The notes: generated by a model not told the origin, from the sequence alone. 58,415 nucleotides of DNA from Mycobacterium sp. URHB0044 (GCF_000620625.1 NZ_JIAW01000033.1:1-58415); one strand, 5' to 3'; counted from the first letter of the stretch, positions 33,927-43,207 are shown. Program-made: numbers and translations.

Positions 33927-34832
33927 CTACAGCTCCAGCGCCTTCGCCAGGGTGCGCAACGCCGGCCGTGGATCGCCCGTCCGATCGTCGCCGAGCACCT
34001 GAACCACGACGTGGTCGGCGCCCGCGTCGAGGTGCGCGCGCACCGACGCCGCCGCGTCGTCGACCGACCCCATCCCCACCAGTGCGCGGGCCAGCCGGTC
34101 GGAACCGCCGCGCACCAGGTCGGATTCGTCGAAGCCCTGACGCAGCCACGAGTTCCGGTAGTTCGGGAGACCGGAATAGCCGTCGAGATGCCCGTGCGCC
34201 CATTGCAGTTGTTCGTCGGCAGTACCGCCGACGGTGACGGCCTGCTCGGACACGATCCACTTGTCCGGGCCGAGGATCGCGCGCGTGGCAGCGGTCTGGT
34301 CGGGCACCACCAGGTAGGGATGCGCGCCGTCGGCGTGCGTACCGGACAGCTCGATCATCTTGGGACCCAGCGCGGCCAGCAGCCGGACCGGGCGGGCCGC
34401 ACCCGGCTCGATGATCTCGGGGACGGCGGCCATCCGCTCCAAATAGTCGCGCATGGTGGCCAGGGGCTTGGCGTAGCTGCCGCCCAGCGCGCGCTCGACG
34501 AGCGGCCCGTGACTCACGCCGAGGCCGAGGACGAACCGGCCGGGGAACAACGCATTGAGCAGCCGGCCGCCGCTCTCCGCCGCCAGCGGAATCCGGACGT
34601 GGATGTTGGCAATGCCGGTGCCGACCACGAGTCGTTCGGTGACCGACAGGAACGCCATGGACTGCGACAGGCACTCCTTGCCCATCGCCTCGGGGAGGAA
34701 CAGCGACCCATACCCGAGGGCTTCGATCTCGCGCGCCACGTCTTGCGCCTTCGGTGTCGACCAGCTGTCGCTGGCCCACCAGACGCCGATTCGGCCGGGG
34801 AAGTCGATGCGGGGGCGTTGGGTGTCGGTCAC
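33927..34832 (-). CDS. LLM-class F420-dependent oxidoreductase
   Basis: 301 residues from GTG at 34832 (VTDTQRPRIDFPGRIGVWW), which begins the family pattern. Motifs ALGYGSLFLPEAMGKE, VGTGIANIH, RFVLGLGVSHGPLVE and ADGAHPYLVVPDQT match the TIGR03620-like group of mycobacterial F420 enzymes. Substrate unknown. Would depend on F420H2 from Fgd1. Convergent with sodC, 13 bp between stops. Confidence 0.86.
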   Translation of the reverse strand: MTDTQRPRIDFPGRIGVWWASDSWSTPKAQDVAREIEALGYGSLFLPEAMGKECLSQSMAFLSVTERLVVGTGIANIHVRIPLAAESGGRLLNALFPGRFVLGLGVSHGPLVERALGGSYAKPLATMRDYLERMAAVPEIIEPGAARPVRLLAALGPKMIELSGTHADGAHPYLVVPDQTAATRAILGPDKWIVSEQAVTVGGTADEQLQWAHGHLDGYSGLPNYRNSWLRQGFDESDLVRGGSDRLARALVGMGSVDDAAASVRAHLDAGADHVVVQVLGDDRTGDPRPALRTLAKALEL

Positions 34833-34982
34833 GGCCTCGATGCTAATGCCGCCTGCATGTCGACAGTTCGCGGAACCTGGCGTCTGGTCCAGTCCATCAC
34901 GACGCCGCAGTGCGTCGAGGCGATAGTTCGGGGGCCGGTGTGTCGGCTTGAGCCCCGGCATCTCCCCCCTGCAGGTCGCGAC

Positions 34983-35963
34983 TTACCCGCGACTCATGGT
35001 CAGTTCCGAAACTTGTTCGGCGACAAAGCGACTTAAGGTTTCGGTGTCTTCGTGGTGGGCTAGATGTCCCGCTCCAGGAACTAGGACGAGATGCCCGTGG
35101 GACAGCGCCGCGCAGAGTTTTCGGAGTTCGTCGACGGTCGAAAACTGGTCTCGGTCCCCGGCGATAATGATTGTGGGCGCGAGTAGATTGGCCGCTGATT
35201 CCAAACAACCATGCCTCGCCGCGATCAGGAACTGACTACCCATCGCGCGAGGATCGGCAGCAAGACTCCGTTCCGCCTTGGACCGAACATGGATCCGGGT
35301 TACTCCGCGAACGCCCCGCCGGGCCAGCGTGGTGTTGACCAGACCTTCAGCCAACCTGGATCGAATCGCAGCATCGGCGAGCCCACGAGGAAGCGACCGC
35401 AGGCTTTTGCTCGTCGCCTCCACCACAAGTGCGCGCATTCTGCCCACCAACCCCGTCGGTCGAGATGGACTGCTCACCACGACTGGTGAAACAAGCAGTA
35501 CGCCCGCAACCGCGAACTTGCGTCGGGCCGCCACCGCAGCAGCAACCGTGGCGCCGAACGAATGGCCAAGCAAGATCGGCGTATCCATTGGGGCAATCGC
35601 GAAGAGGATCTGTTCGATCGTGTGCACAAGCTCATTGAGGCCGCGTTGGCCGCCTGGAGAACTCGGCGATATCCCTGCCCCGGGCAGGTTCACGGTCACT
35701 ACCCGAAAGCCCATATCGACTGTACCGGCGATCAGTCCTCGCAATCCGATGTCCGAACCCTTCCACCCGGGCACGGCGAGCACCGTAACTGGCTCGGCCG
35801 TAGGACCTGTGTCGGCAATTACCACGGCCGACCCATCCAGAAGCGTCAAGCTTCGGTAGCGGCTCAGATAGCACCCCTCTGTGAGATCGGGCCCGCGCAG
35901 TACGCGATTAGGCTCTATCAGATGGCGACCCGTTGTATGGAGTTTAAGCCGGGGGCAGGGCAA
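34983..35963 (-). CDS. Alpha/beta hydrolase (in low-GC islet)
   Basis: Up to 326 residues from TTG at 35963; the conserved fold begins near SLTLLDGSAVVIADTG, so a TTG at 35849 is also possible. Nucleophile GHSFGA, acid in AGDRDQF, and His in GAGHLAHHE are all present. Unusual extra basic region between nucleophile and acid (RGLADAAIRSRLAEG). Substrate unknown. Base composition is lower in GC than neighbours. Its 5' end is 11 bp from the divergent glycosyltransferase if the longest start is used. The 150-bp gap 34833-34982 holds no gene. Confidence 0.75.
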   Translation of the reverse strand: MPCPRLKLHTTGRHLIEPNRVLRGPDLTEGCYLSRYRSLTLLDGSAVVIADTGPTAEPVTVLAVPGWKGSDIGLRGLIAGTVDMGFRVVTVNLPGAGISPSSPGGQRGLNELVHTIEQILFAIAPMDTPILLGHSFGATVAAAVAARRKFAVAGVLLVSPVVVSSPSRPTGLVGRMRALVVEATSKSLRSLPRGLADAAIRSRLAEGLVNTTLARRGVRGVTRIHVRSKAERSLAADPRAMGSQFLIAARHGCLESAANLLAPTIIIAGDRDQFSTVDELRKLCAALSHGHLVLVPGAGHLAHHEDTETLSRFVAEQVSELTMSRG

Positions 35964-35974
35964 GAGACATACCG

Positions 35975-37141
35975 ATGAGAATCGTCATGGCATGCGAGAC
36001 ATACAGCCCCGACGTTAACGGCGCCGCCGTTTTCGCGCGCCGGTTGGCAGAAGGCTTGGCTTACCGAGGGCATGAGACCCATGTCATCAGCCCGTCTCCG
36101 CTCGGCCACTCCTATCAGGAAGACTTGGCGGGCGTCCGCCTGCACCGTGTGCCTTCATACAAGTACCCGTGGCACGCGACATTCCACATCGCCGATTTTC
36201 GAAAGGTCTCGAGCGCAGTCGCCGGTATCATGCGGGATGTCCGGCCCGACATCGTGCACCTACAAGCACATCTCGTTGTGGGTCGCCGTGTGTCCAGCGA
36301 GTCCCAAACGCTAGGCATTCCAGTGGTCGCGACTAACCACTTCATGCCCGAGAATCTCCGAAGCTACTCCCCAATGCCACTGCCCGAGCATGTGTACCGC
36401 GCTGCAGCAGCACTCGCTTGGCGGGACCTCGGCAACGTCCTCCAGCGCGCTGACTTTATTACTGCCCCGACCCCTTATGCGGTCGATTTACTACGCCGGA
36501 AAACAGGGATTGAACGAGCGCAAGCGATCTCATGCGGTGTTGACATTGAGGCTTACCGGCCAACAGGTCAAACTGGCCATCATCCGGTTCCAACAGTTCT
36601 GTTCGTCGGCCGACTCGACCGCGAGAAGCACGTCGACGACATCATCGACGCATTACCGATGCTTGACGCGGCCACACGATTGCGAATAGTCGGGCAAGGG
36701 TCGACCGAAGGTGCTCTACGGCGCCACGCTGTCAGCCGCGGCGTCGACACTCGCATCGATTTCCTGGGCCAGCTCAGCGATGACGAAGTCCGTGACGAAT
36801 ATGCCCAGGCTGACGTGTTCTGTATGCCCGGAACCGCAGAGCTGCAGAGCATCGCAACGCTCGAAGCCATGGCATCCGGCCTTCCCGTCGTCGCTGCCAA
36901 TGCTCATGCCCTGCCCTTACTCGTAACGCCTGGCAGAAACGGTGAACTATTCCGACCAGGAGATATCAACGGTCTCGCAATGGGATTGCAGAAGGTCCTG
37001 ACGGATGCAGACCGTGCCCGAGCCTACGGAGTTGCCAGCCTCAACCGCGTCCGGACGCACGATATCAAAAATACGCTAAACGCCTTTGAGTCGCTTTACG
37101 AAGAAGCTGCCACCGGATCCGAAATTCGCCGATCAACGTGA
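35975..37141 (+). CDS. GT4-family glycosyltransferase
   Basis: 388 residues, GT-B fold. N-terminal ETYSPDVNGAAVFARRLAE and HVISPSPLG, the central VLFVGRLDREKHVDDIIDAL, and the EX7E retaining motif in AELQSIATLEAMASG. Nearest in look to mycobacterial PimB/MgtA-like mannosyl- or glucosyltransferases acting on a lipid acceptor at the membrane. Donor and acceptor cannot be read from the sequence. ATG at 35975. Codon use is less GC-rich than surrounding genes, suggesting transfer. Confidence 0.85.
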   Translation: MRIVMACETYSPDVNGAAVFARRLAEGLAYRGHETHVISPSPLGHSYQEDLAGVRLHRVPSYKYPWHATFHIADFRKVSSAVAGIMRDVRPDIVHLQAHLVVGRRVSSESQTLGIPVVATNHFMPENLRSYSPMPLPEHVYRAAAALAWRDLGNVLQRADFITAPTPYAVDLLRRKTGIERAQAISCGVDIEAYRPTGQTGHHPVPTVLFVGRLDREKHVDDIIDALPMLDAATRLRIVGQGSTEGALRRHAVSRGVDTRIDFLGQLSDDEVRDEYAQADVFCMPGTAELQSIATLEAMASGLPVVAANAHALPLLVTPGRNGELFRPGDINGLAMGLQKVLTDADRARAYGVASLNRVRTHDIKNTLNAFESLYEEAATGSEIRRST

Positions 37142-37747
37142 ATCGCCCTGCTTTCTAAATGTCTCCACGGCCAGCCACGCGATGAAGAATCCGTACGAGC
37201 TGTACGCCAATAAAGGTATGATGAAAGCACAACTCATCCGGCTGATATGCGCAGTGAGCAAAACAAAGCAATACACCACCAGCGCTATGGCAGAAAGGTA
37301 TGGGACAAGTAACGCACCGAATGAAACGGGCAGCATCGCTGCGGGACCTTTGCCTGGATCGTTCCAACCAGTTTCCGCCGCCGACCCGTACTTCTTCCAG
37401 TCGAAATCGATTTCACTGTGCCTCGAACTGCTTAGAGTGACGCGTCTCTTCAGTTCAGCCTCGACCATTTCGATGGATTTCGACCTTACGACACCAGTAC
37501 CGAACAAGATCAAGTGATAGCCGGCAAGAGCACACGCCGGAAAGGGCAACAGATACAGGACGATCCAAAATTCGTCTAGCCGTGATTTATCGTCCGCCAA
37601 CACCGAAAGGGCGCTTGCTGCAGCGATCAGATATGTCGTTGCAGCCACCCAGATTACGACAAGGTTTGTCTGTACTGCCGACCCAGCTTCGCGTTCCACG
37701 GCGTAGAGATCCGCAAGAGGAAAGTCAGCATGTGATCGATCCGACAC
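37133..37747 (-). CDS. Four-TM membrane protein, unknown function (in low-GC islet)
   Basis: 204 residues from GTG at 37747, chosen because GAGGGG lies 5 bp upstream; an earlier GTG at 37828 would give 231 residues but has no ribosome site. Two TM pairs (about NLVVIWVAATTYLIAAASAL and WIVLYLLPFPACALAGYHLI; then VPYLSAIALVVYCFVLLTA and CAFIIPLLAYSSYGFFIAWL) flank a soluble helical loop with charged residues. I do not recognise the family. It overlaps the GT4 stop by 9 bp convergently. A 60-base stretch at 37201-37260 has 28 G+C, far below the region average. Confidence 0.65.
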   Translation of the reverse strand: MSDRSHADFPLADLYAVEREAGSAVQTNLVVIWVAATTYLIAAASALSVLADDKSRLDEFWIVLYLLPFPACALAGYHLILFGTGVVRSKSIEMVEAELKRRVTLSSSRHSEIDFDWKKYGSAAETGWNDPGKGPAAMLPVSFGALLVPYLSAIALVVYCFVLLTAHISRMSCAFIIPLLAYSSYGFFIAWLAVETFRKQGDSR

Positions 37748-37835
37748 AGCCACCCCTCTGCGAATGTTCCACAGCCACAGTGTCGTCGATCGTACTTGAC
37801 CAAATAACCAGTGTGCGAACCCCGCCACCAGCCAA

Positions 37836-39662
37836 CTATGCCCGCGCCGCCTCCAGCGCGCGGATCAAACTGGCCGCATCCCACGGGCCCTCGTGCCGCC
37901 GCCCGTTGACGAAGAAGGTCGGCGTCGAATTGAGATCCATCAGCTCGGCGTCCTGGGCGTCGTCCTGCACCCGGTGCAGCACCTTCGGCGAGTGCAGGTC
38001 CTCGTCGAACTTGTTGATGTCCACACCGACACCGTCGGCGTAGCGGTACATGTGCTCCCACTCGAGGTAGTCCTGGAACTCGAACATCCGGGTGGCCATC
38101 TCGAAGAACCGGCCCTGCAACGCGGCGGCCTCGCTGGCGCGCGCAGCGTCCATCGCGTGCGGGTGCACGCGCTCCAGCGGCAGATGCCGCCACACGTACC
38201 GCAGTTCGTCACCGAAGTAGGCGCGGATCTCGTCGATGCCTCCGGTCGCCCTGCTGCAGAACGGGCACTCGAAGTCGCCGTACTCGACGAGCGTGAGCGG
38301 GGCGTTGGGATTGCCCCGGATGTGGTCGCGGTCCGGGTCGACGTCGCGAATCAGCTTCGCGCCCACCGCAATCGGGGGGCTGAGCCAGTCGGTGATGCGG
38401 AAGGTGACCCAGCCGAGGACGAACGCGAGCACCGATGCGGCCAGCACGCCGACGCGCGCCTGGTCCTGCTTGGCCGGATCCTCGATGGCCAGGTCGATGA
38501 TGAACAGCGAGATGGTGAAACCGATTCCGGACAGTGCGGCGCCGCCCGCGACGCGCCGCAACGTCAAACCAGGGGCCAGTTGCCCGATGCCGGTGGCGCG
38601 CACCACGGCGGTGGCGGCGGTGATGCCGACGAACTTGCCGAGCACCAAACCCACGATCACACCCCACGTCAGCGGTGAGTGCGCAGCTGCGGTCATCGTG
38701 TCACGGTCGAGGTGCACACCCGCGTTGGCCAACGCGAACAACGGGAGCACGACGAACGAGACGTAGGGCCCGAACGCCGTCTGCAGCCGTTCGTTGATCG
38801 AGATCGACTCGCGCAGACTGCGAGTCGCGGCCCGCACGTAGTTCGAGTTCGGCGACTGCCGGAAGGCGCGGATCACCTCAACGGCCTCCTCCACCCGCTG
38901 GCGTTCCGGCGTGAACACCGGGATGAGAAGGGCCACCGCAACACCGGCCAGCGTGGGGTGCACTCCGCCCATGAACAGAGCCAGCCACAACCCGAACCCC
39001 AACACCGAATACGCCAGGCCACGAGCGACGGGCAGGAGGCGAACCGCGGCGATGGCCCCGACCAGCACCAGCGCAACGAGCAGCGGCACGAACCGCACCT
39101 CGTCGGCGTAGAACAACGCGATCGCCAGCAGCGCCCCGACGTCGTCGACGACGGCAAGAGTGAGCAGGAAGGTGCGCAACCGGGCCGGGTACTTCGGGCC
39201 GATGATCGCCAACGCGCCCACCAGGAACGCGGTGTCCGTGGAGATCACCACGCCCCACGCACGCGCGTCGTCACCCGACGGGTTGAGCAGCAGGAAGATG
39301 ATCGCCGGCAGGATCAGCCCGGCGAATGCGGCGATGACGGGCACTGCGGCGCGGGCGCGGTCGGTGAGCTCACCGATGGTGAACTGGCTCTTCACCTCCA
39401 GCCCAACGACGAAGAAGAAGAACGTCATCAGGCCGTCGTTGACCAGGTGTTTGACGGTCAACTCGGCGTGAATGTCTCCGAAGGTCAGCCCGACGTGGGT
39501 GCTCCAGAAGTCCGAATAGCTTTGCGCCCACGGTGAATTGGCCCAGAGGATGGCCACGACGGTGAATATCAGCAGCAGCGCCGCTGCGGTGTTCTCGCCG
39601 CTGCGGGCGGCCGTCGGATCGCGCCCGAGCCTGCTCGGCGCGTGCGGGGCCTGCGAGGTCAC
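37836..39662 (-). CDS. nhaA: Na+/H+ antiporter NhaA fused to a C-terminal DsbA-like thioredoxin domain
   Basis: 608 residues. Residues about 20-430 are NhaA with 12 TM helices; the essential Asp pair D173-D174 sits in LAVVDDVGALLAI. Residues about 440-608 form a thioredoxin_4/DsbA-like domain with GDFECPFCS (C466-P-F-C469) and a cis-Pro region NSTPTFFVNGRRHEG. NhaA exchanges 1 Na+ for 2 H+. NhaA has an even number of helices, so whether the redox domain is inside or outside depends on topology; inside is expected by the usual model. Isolated on the minus strand after the islet. Confidence 0.9.
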   Translation of the reverse strand: MTSQAPHAPSRLGRDPTAARSGENTAAALLLIFTVVAILWANSPWAQSYSDFWSTHVGLTFGDIHAELTVKHLVNDGLMTFFFFVVGLEVKSQFTIGELTDRARAAVPVIAAFAGLILPAIIFLLLNPSGDDARAWGVVISTDTAFLVGALAIIGPKYPARLRTFLLTLAVVDDVGALLAIALFYADEVRFVPLLVALVLVGAIAAVRLLPVARGLAYSVLGFGLWLALFMGGVHPTLAGVAVALLIPVFTPERQRVEEAVEVIRAFRQSPNSNYVRAATRSLRESISINERLQTAFGPYVSFVVLPLFALANAGVHLDRDTMTAAAHSPLTWGVIVGLVLGKFVGITAATAVVRATGIGQLAPGLTLRRVAGGAALSGIGFTISLFIIDLAIEDPAKQDQARVGVLAASVLAFVLGWVTFRITDWLSPPIAVGAKLIRDVDPDRDHIRGNPNAPLTLVEYGDFECPFCSRATGGIDEIRAYFGDELRYVWRHLPLERVHPHAMDAARASEAAALQGRFFEMATRMFEFQDYLEWEHMYRYADGVGVDINKFDEDLHSPKVLHRVQDDAQDAELMDLNSTPTFFVNGRRHEGPWDAASLIRALEAARA

Positions 39663-39703
39663 GTGCGCGTGGATCGGTCGGACACGACTTCACCTTAAAC
39701 GTG

Positions 39704-40471
39704 TCAGGACCGCAGTCGTCCCGACAACTGGTGAGCCTGCTCGAGCAGCAGCGTGCCCAACTCGAGGTGACGCTCCGGCCTGAAGCGGGTCTCGACACCG
39801 GTGAGGCTGAGCGCCCATGCCGGCCGCCCGGTCCGGTCGAACACGGCCGCGCCGATTCCCCAGCTCCCGTCAACGATCAACGCTGGATTCACCGCATAGC
39901 CTGTGCGCCGGGTGGATTCGATGCGCGCGCGAATCGACGCCTCGGAGTGCTCGGGGCCCCACTCCGACTCCGGCCGAACCCGGCTGAAGTAGTCGTCGAT
40001 GTCGCGGTTGGACAGGTGGCTGAGGATCGCCAGACCTGCACTGGCCACGCCGAGCGGAAATCGGATCCCGACGTGCAGCACGTGCGAACGCAGCGGGAAG
40101 CTGCCCTCCTCGGCGAGGACGCAGACCGTCTCGTCGCCTCGGCGGGTCGAGAAGAACGCGCTCTCGCCGGTGTCGCGGGCCAACCGGGTGACCACAGCAC
40201 GCGCCTGGTCGGTGACGTCGTAGCGGTATGCGGCGCCCACCCCGAGGAGATAGAGCTCCGGCCCCAGCGACCATCGCCCCGTCTTCGAGTCGCGCGCCAC
40301 CAGGTGCTCGGCGGCCAGCGACGCGAGCAGCCGATGCGCGGTCGGCCGGGCCAGCCCCGCAGCCTTCCCGAGATCGGTGGTCGACGCGCCGTCGGGCTCC
40401 GCGGCGGCGACCGCCCGCAACACCGCGCCGACCCGCGCGACGACGTTCGCCCCGGGCACCTGTGCCACCAC
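39704..40471 (-). CDS. IclR-family transcriptional regulator
   Basis: 255 residues. N-terminal winged HTH (STTDLGKAAGLARPTAHRLLASL) and a C-terminal IclR effector domain (RFPLGVASAGLAILSHL; GYAVNPALIVDGSWGIGAAVFD). GTG start at 40471. Divergent from scoAB, so it probably controls the CoA-transferase operon, with a keto-acid effector. Two related palindromes upstream are likely its sites. Confidence 0.9.
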   Translation of the reverse strand: MVAQVPGANVVARVGAVLRAVAAAEPDGASTTDLGKAAGLARPTAHRLLASLAAEHLVARDSKTGRWSLGPELYLLGVGAAYRYDVTDQARAVVTRLARDTGESAFFSTRRGDETVCVLAEEGSFPLRSHVLHVGIRFPLGVASAGLAILSHLSNRDIDDYFSRVRPESEWGPEHSEASIRARIESTRRTGYAVNPALIVDGSWGIGAAVFDRTGRPAWALSLTGVETRFRPERHLELGTLLLEQAHQLSGRLRS

Positions 40472-40487
40472 GGAGTCAAGCGTAGAC

Positions 40488-40532
40488 GTTCACACAGTGA
40501 ACACCAAGACCTTCAGTGCTCACTCTGCGAAC
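40488..40532. promoter_or_regulatory. Paired IclR-type operators between iclR-like gene and scoA
   Basis: Site 1, 40488-40502, GTTCACACAGTGAAC, is a perfect 6-3-6 inverted repeat 16 bp upstream of the regulator start. Site 2, 40518-40532, reads GTTCGCAGAGTGAGC on the minus strand and matches site 1 at 12 of 15 positions. Centres are 30 bp apart, about three helical turns, so two dimers would bind on one face. The remainder of the 206-bp spacer (to 40677) shows only -10-like AT-rich stretches. Confidence 0.65.
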
Positions 40533-40677
40533 AATTTGCCATCGGTACTCGGATAGGGTTGATTCGACCCAAACGTTCGATGTTCAGTAGGTATCAGGCA
40601 AATCAACTGGCGATGCAACGCCCGCGCCATGAAAATCCCGGCGTTTGCAGAATGAACGTCCCGGACGAAGGAGAGCC

Positions 40678-41445
40678 ATGTCCTCGAAGGTCTTTCAATC
40701 GGCGGCCGACGCCGTCGCCGACATCGGTGACGGCGCCACGCTGGCCGTCGGCGGCTTCGGCCTGTGCGGCATCCCGGACCAGTTGATCGAGGCCATCGCG
40801 CAAACGTCGGCGACCGATCTCGAGGTGTTCTCGAACAATTGCGGCGTCGACGGCGTCGGGCTCGGCGTGCTGCTGGGGCTCGGCCGCGTGCGTCGAGTCA
40901 CGGCGTCCTACGTCGGCGAGAACAAGGAATTCGCGCGCCAGTACCTCGCCGGTGAACTCGAGGTCGAACTCACGCCGCAGGGCACCCTCGCCGAACGCAT
41001 GCGCGCGGGCGGTGCCGGCATCCCCGCGTTCTTCACCCCCGCCGGCGTCGGCAGCCCGGTGTCCGACGGCGGTCTGCCGTGGCGGTACGCACCCGACGGT
41101 TCGATCGCCGTCGCGTCACCGCCCAAGGAGATCCGGGTGTTCAAGGGCAAGCGCTACGTGCTGGAGGAGTCGATCAACGCCGACTTCGCGCTGGTGCACG
41201 CCAAACTCGGTGACACCAGCGGCAATCTCGTCTTCAACAAGACGGCGATGAACTTCAACCCCCTCGCCGCCATGGCCGGCCGCATCACCATCGCGCAGGT
41301 CGAGGAGTTGGTCGAGCCCGGCGAAATCGACCCGGCCGCAGTGCATCTCGCGGGCGTCTTCGTCCAACGCATCGTGCACACCGGTCCGCAGGACAAGAAG
41401 ATCGAGAAACGTACCGTCAGCGAATCGAAGGGAACGGCCCAGTGA
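40678..41445 (+). CDS. scoA: 3-oxoacid CoA-transferase subunit A (SCOT alpha)
   Basis: 255 residues, CoA-transferase family I alpha subunit. LAVGGFGLCGIPDQLI (CoA loop), SNNCGVDGVGLG and ELTPQGTLAERMRAGGAGIPAFFTPAGVG are diagnostic. With ScoB it moves CoA from succinyl-CoA to acetoacetate or another 3-oxoacid. ATG at 40678 has a GAAGGAGAG ribosome site. Coupled to scoB by a 4-nt overlap. Confidence 0.94.
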   Translation: MSSKVFQSAADAVADIGDGATLAVGGFGLCGIPDQLIEAIAQTSATDLEVFSNNCGVDGVGLGVLLGLGRVRRVTASYVGENKEFARQYLAGELEVELTPQGTLAERMRAGGAGIPAFFTPAGVGSPVSDGGLPWRYAPDGSIAVASPPKEIRVFKGKRYVLEESINADFALVHAKLGDTSGNLVFNKTAMNFNPLAAMAGRITIAQVEELVEPGEIDPAAVHLAGVFVQRIVHTGPQDKKIEKRTVSESKGTAQ

Positions 41446-42092
41446 GCAGCCCAGGCTGGAACCGCAACGAGATGGCCGCGCGTGCGGCCGCGGAGATGAT
41501 CGACGGCGAGTACGTCAACCTCGGCATCGGGCTCCCGACACTCATCCCGGGTTACCTCACCGGCGACGTGCACGTCACCCTGCACTCCGAGAACGGCATC
41601 CTCGGGACGGGTCCGTATCCAGACGAGGACGACGTCGACCCCGACCTGATCAATGCGGGCAAGGAGACGGTGACCGTCAATCCTGGTGCGGCGTACTTCG
41701 ATTCGGCGCTGTCATTCGGCATGATCCGCGGTGGGCACATCGACACCGCCGTGCTGGGCGGGATGGAGGTCTCCAAGAACGGCGACCTGGCCAATTGGAT
41801 GGTGCCGGGAAAGATGGTCAAGGGCATGGGCGGTGCCATGGACCTGGTGCACGGTGCGGCCCGCGTCATCGTCGTGATGGAGCACACCGATCGCGCGGGC
41901 AACCCGAAGATCGTCCAGACCTGCACCCTGCCGCTCACCGGCCAGGGCGTCGTCGATCGCATCATCACCAACCTGGGCGTCATCGACGTACCGGGCGACG
42001 GAACCCTGGTGCTGCGTGAACTCGCCCCCGGCGTCACCGAGGAGGACATCGTCGCCGCGACCGGCGTCGACCTGGTGATCGAGCTGGCCTAA
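41442..42092 (+). CDS. scoB: 3-oxoacid CoA-transferase subunit B (SCOT beta)
   Basis: 216 residues. The catalytic Glu lies in LHSENGILGTGP (about residue 50), following YVNLGIGLPTLIP; AGKETVTVNPGAAYFDSALSFGMIRGGHID is typical of the beta subunit. Forms the glutamyl-CoA intermediate. GTG at 41442 overlaps the scoA stop. Its stop overlaps the convergent GH76 stop by 4 bp. Confidence 0.95.
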   Translation: MSSPGWNRNEMAARAAAEMIDGEYVNLGIGLPTLIPGYLTGDVHVTLHSENGILGTGPYPDEDDVDPDLINAGKETVTVNPGAAYFDSALSFGMIRGGHIDTAVLGGMEVSKNGDLANWMVPGKMVKGMGGAMDLVHGAARVIVVMEHTDRAGNPKIVQTCTLPLTGQGVVDRIITNLGVIDVPGDGTLVLRELAPGVTEEDIVAATGVDLVIELA

Positions 42093-43207
42093 CTGGGTTC
42101 GTCGTCCTCGTCGCTGAGCGTGTGGGCTGCCTCCATGAGCATCCATCCGGACAGCTGTACCGACAGATCCCGCTCGGGGATCGCGGAGGCGTTCACGGCG
42201 CCCTCGACGAACTGGGCGTCGTTGCCGCCGGCCTTCGGCAGTTCGGCGTTGCGATCCCAGAACGCCCCGAACAGCGGCAGTCCGTCGACGTTCTGCCGGT
42301 AGTCCCACGCCGACTGCGCGGACTTCAGCACCAGCTCCTTGGCGGTGGCGCGGGCGGAGGTGTCTTGCGGCGTGTTCTCCGGCAGCGTCGTGGCGACCAG
42401 CGCAAGGTAGCGCGCGAGGATGCCGTTGAACAGTCCGCCGTCACCACCGCCTGCGCCCTGGATGACGCCGTCGGGGGCCATGTTGTCCCGGACTGCGTCT
42501 ACCAGGCGATGCACGCGTAGCGCATGGTCGGGGTCCTCGGTCCTGGCGGCCAACTCGACCTCGAGGCCGAGCACGACGCCCTGGCAATAGGTGTACTGCG
42601 CGCGAACCAGCGAACCGGCCTTGATTCCGTCGAACACCAGATGGGTCTCGGGGTCGATCAGGTTCTCGTCGATCCAGTCGGCCATCTGCTGGGCGCGGCG
42701 GAGCCGCTCCTCGTAGCGGGCCAGAAAGATGCCCGCAGGACCGTTGGCCGGGGCGTTGAAGAACTGGTCCTGCTTGCGCCACGGGATGCCGCCGCCGTCC
42801 TCGGGCACCCACGCGTTGAGGAACTGGTCGGCCAGCTTGTGCAGCGCCTTCGGCCGTTCCACGCCGACGAGCCGGGCCGCGCGCTCCAGCGCAAGAGCCA
42901 GCCACGCCATGTCGTCGTAGTAGTCGTTGACCCAGGACATGTTGTTGCGCAACCGGTGTGAGCGGACCTGCCGCTCGATGCGCTGCTTGCGGTCGGGCTG
43001 CGGGTCGCGCACCTGGGCGTCGACCAGACAATCCAGCAGATGGGCCTGCCACCAGTAGTGCCAGGTGCCGAACAGGAGCTGCTTGCGCGTGGCCGGCCAC
43101 GCGACGACGCCGAGCTGGGTCCCCGGAAACTGCCACAACCGCCGCAGGTGCCGCTTGACGACGGCGGCCTCGGCGCTGGCCGCGCGGTTGCCCCATAGCT
43201 GGTCCAT
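42089..43207 (-). CDS. GH76-family alpha-1,6-mannanase-like protein (Rv0365c-like)
   Basis: 372 residues, (alpha/alpha)6 barrel. The catalytic Asp pair is visible in VNDYYDDMAWLALALERA, with later YTYCQGVVLGLEVEL and GDGGLFNGILARYLALV. GH76 enzymes hydrolyse alpha-1,6-mannan, the backbone of lipomannan/lipoarabinomannan in mycobacteria. No signal peptide is seen, so it may act in the cytosol or be exported by other means. ATG at 43207. Confidence 0.86.
   Translation of the reverse strand: MDQLWGNRAASAEAAVVKRHLRRLWQFPGTQLGVVAWPATRKQLLFGTWHYWWQAHLLDCLVDAQVRDPQPDRKQRIERQVRSHRLRNNMSWVNDYYDDMAWLALALERAARLVGVERPKALHKLADQFLNAWVPEDGGGIPWRKQDQFFNAPANGPAGIFLARYEERLRRAQQMADWIDENLIDPETHLVFDGIKAGSLVRAQYTYCQGVVLGLEVELAARTEDPDHALRVHRLVDAVRDNMAPDGVIQGAGGGDGGLFNGILARYLALVATTLPENTPQDTSARATAKELVLKSAQSAWDYRQNVDGLPLFGAFWDRNAELPKAGGNDAQFVEGAVNASAIPERDLSVQLSGWMLMEAAHTLSDEDDEPS

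Noticed and set aside
40534..40602. ATTTGCC ... GGCAAAT pair upstream of scoA
   Set aside because: Arms of 7 bp with a spacer of more than 50 bp; likely chance.
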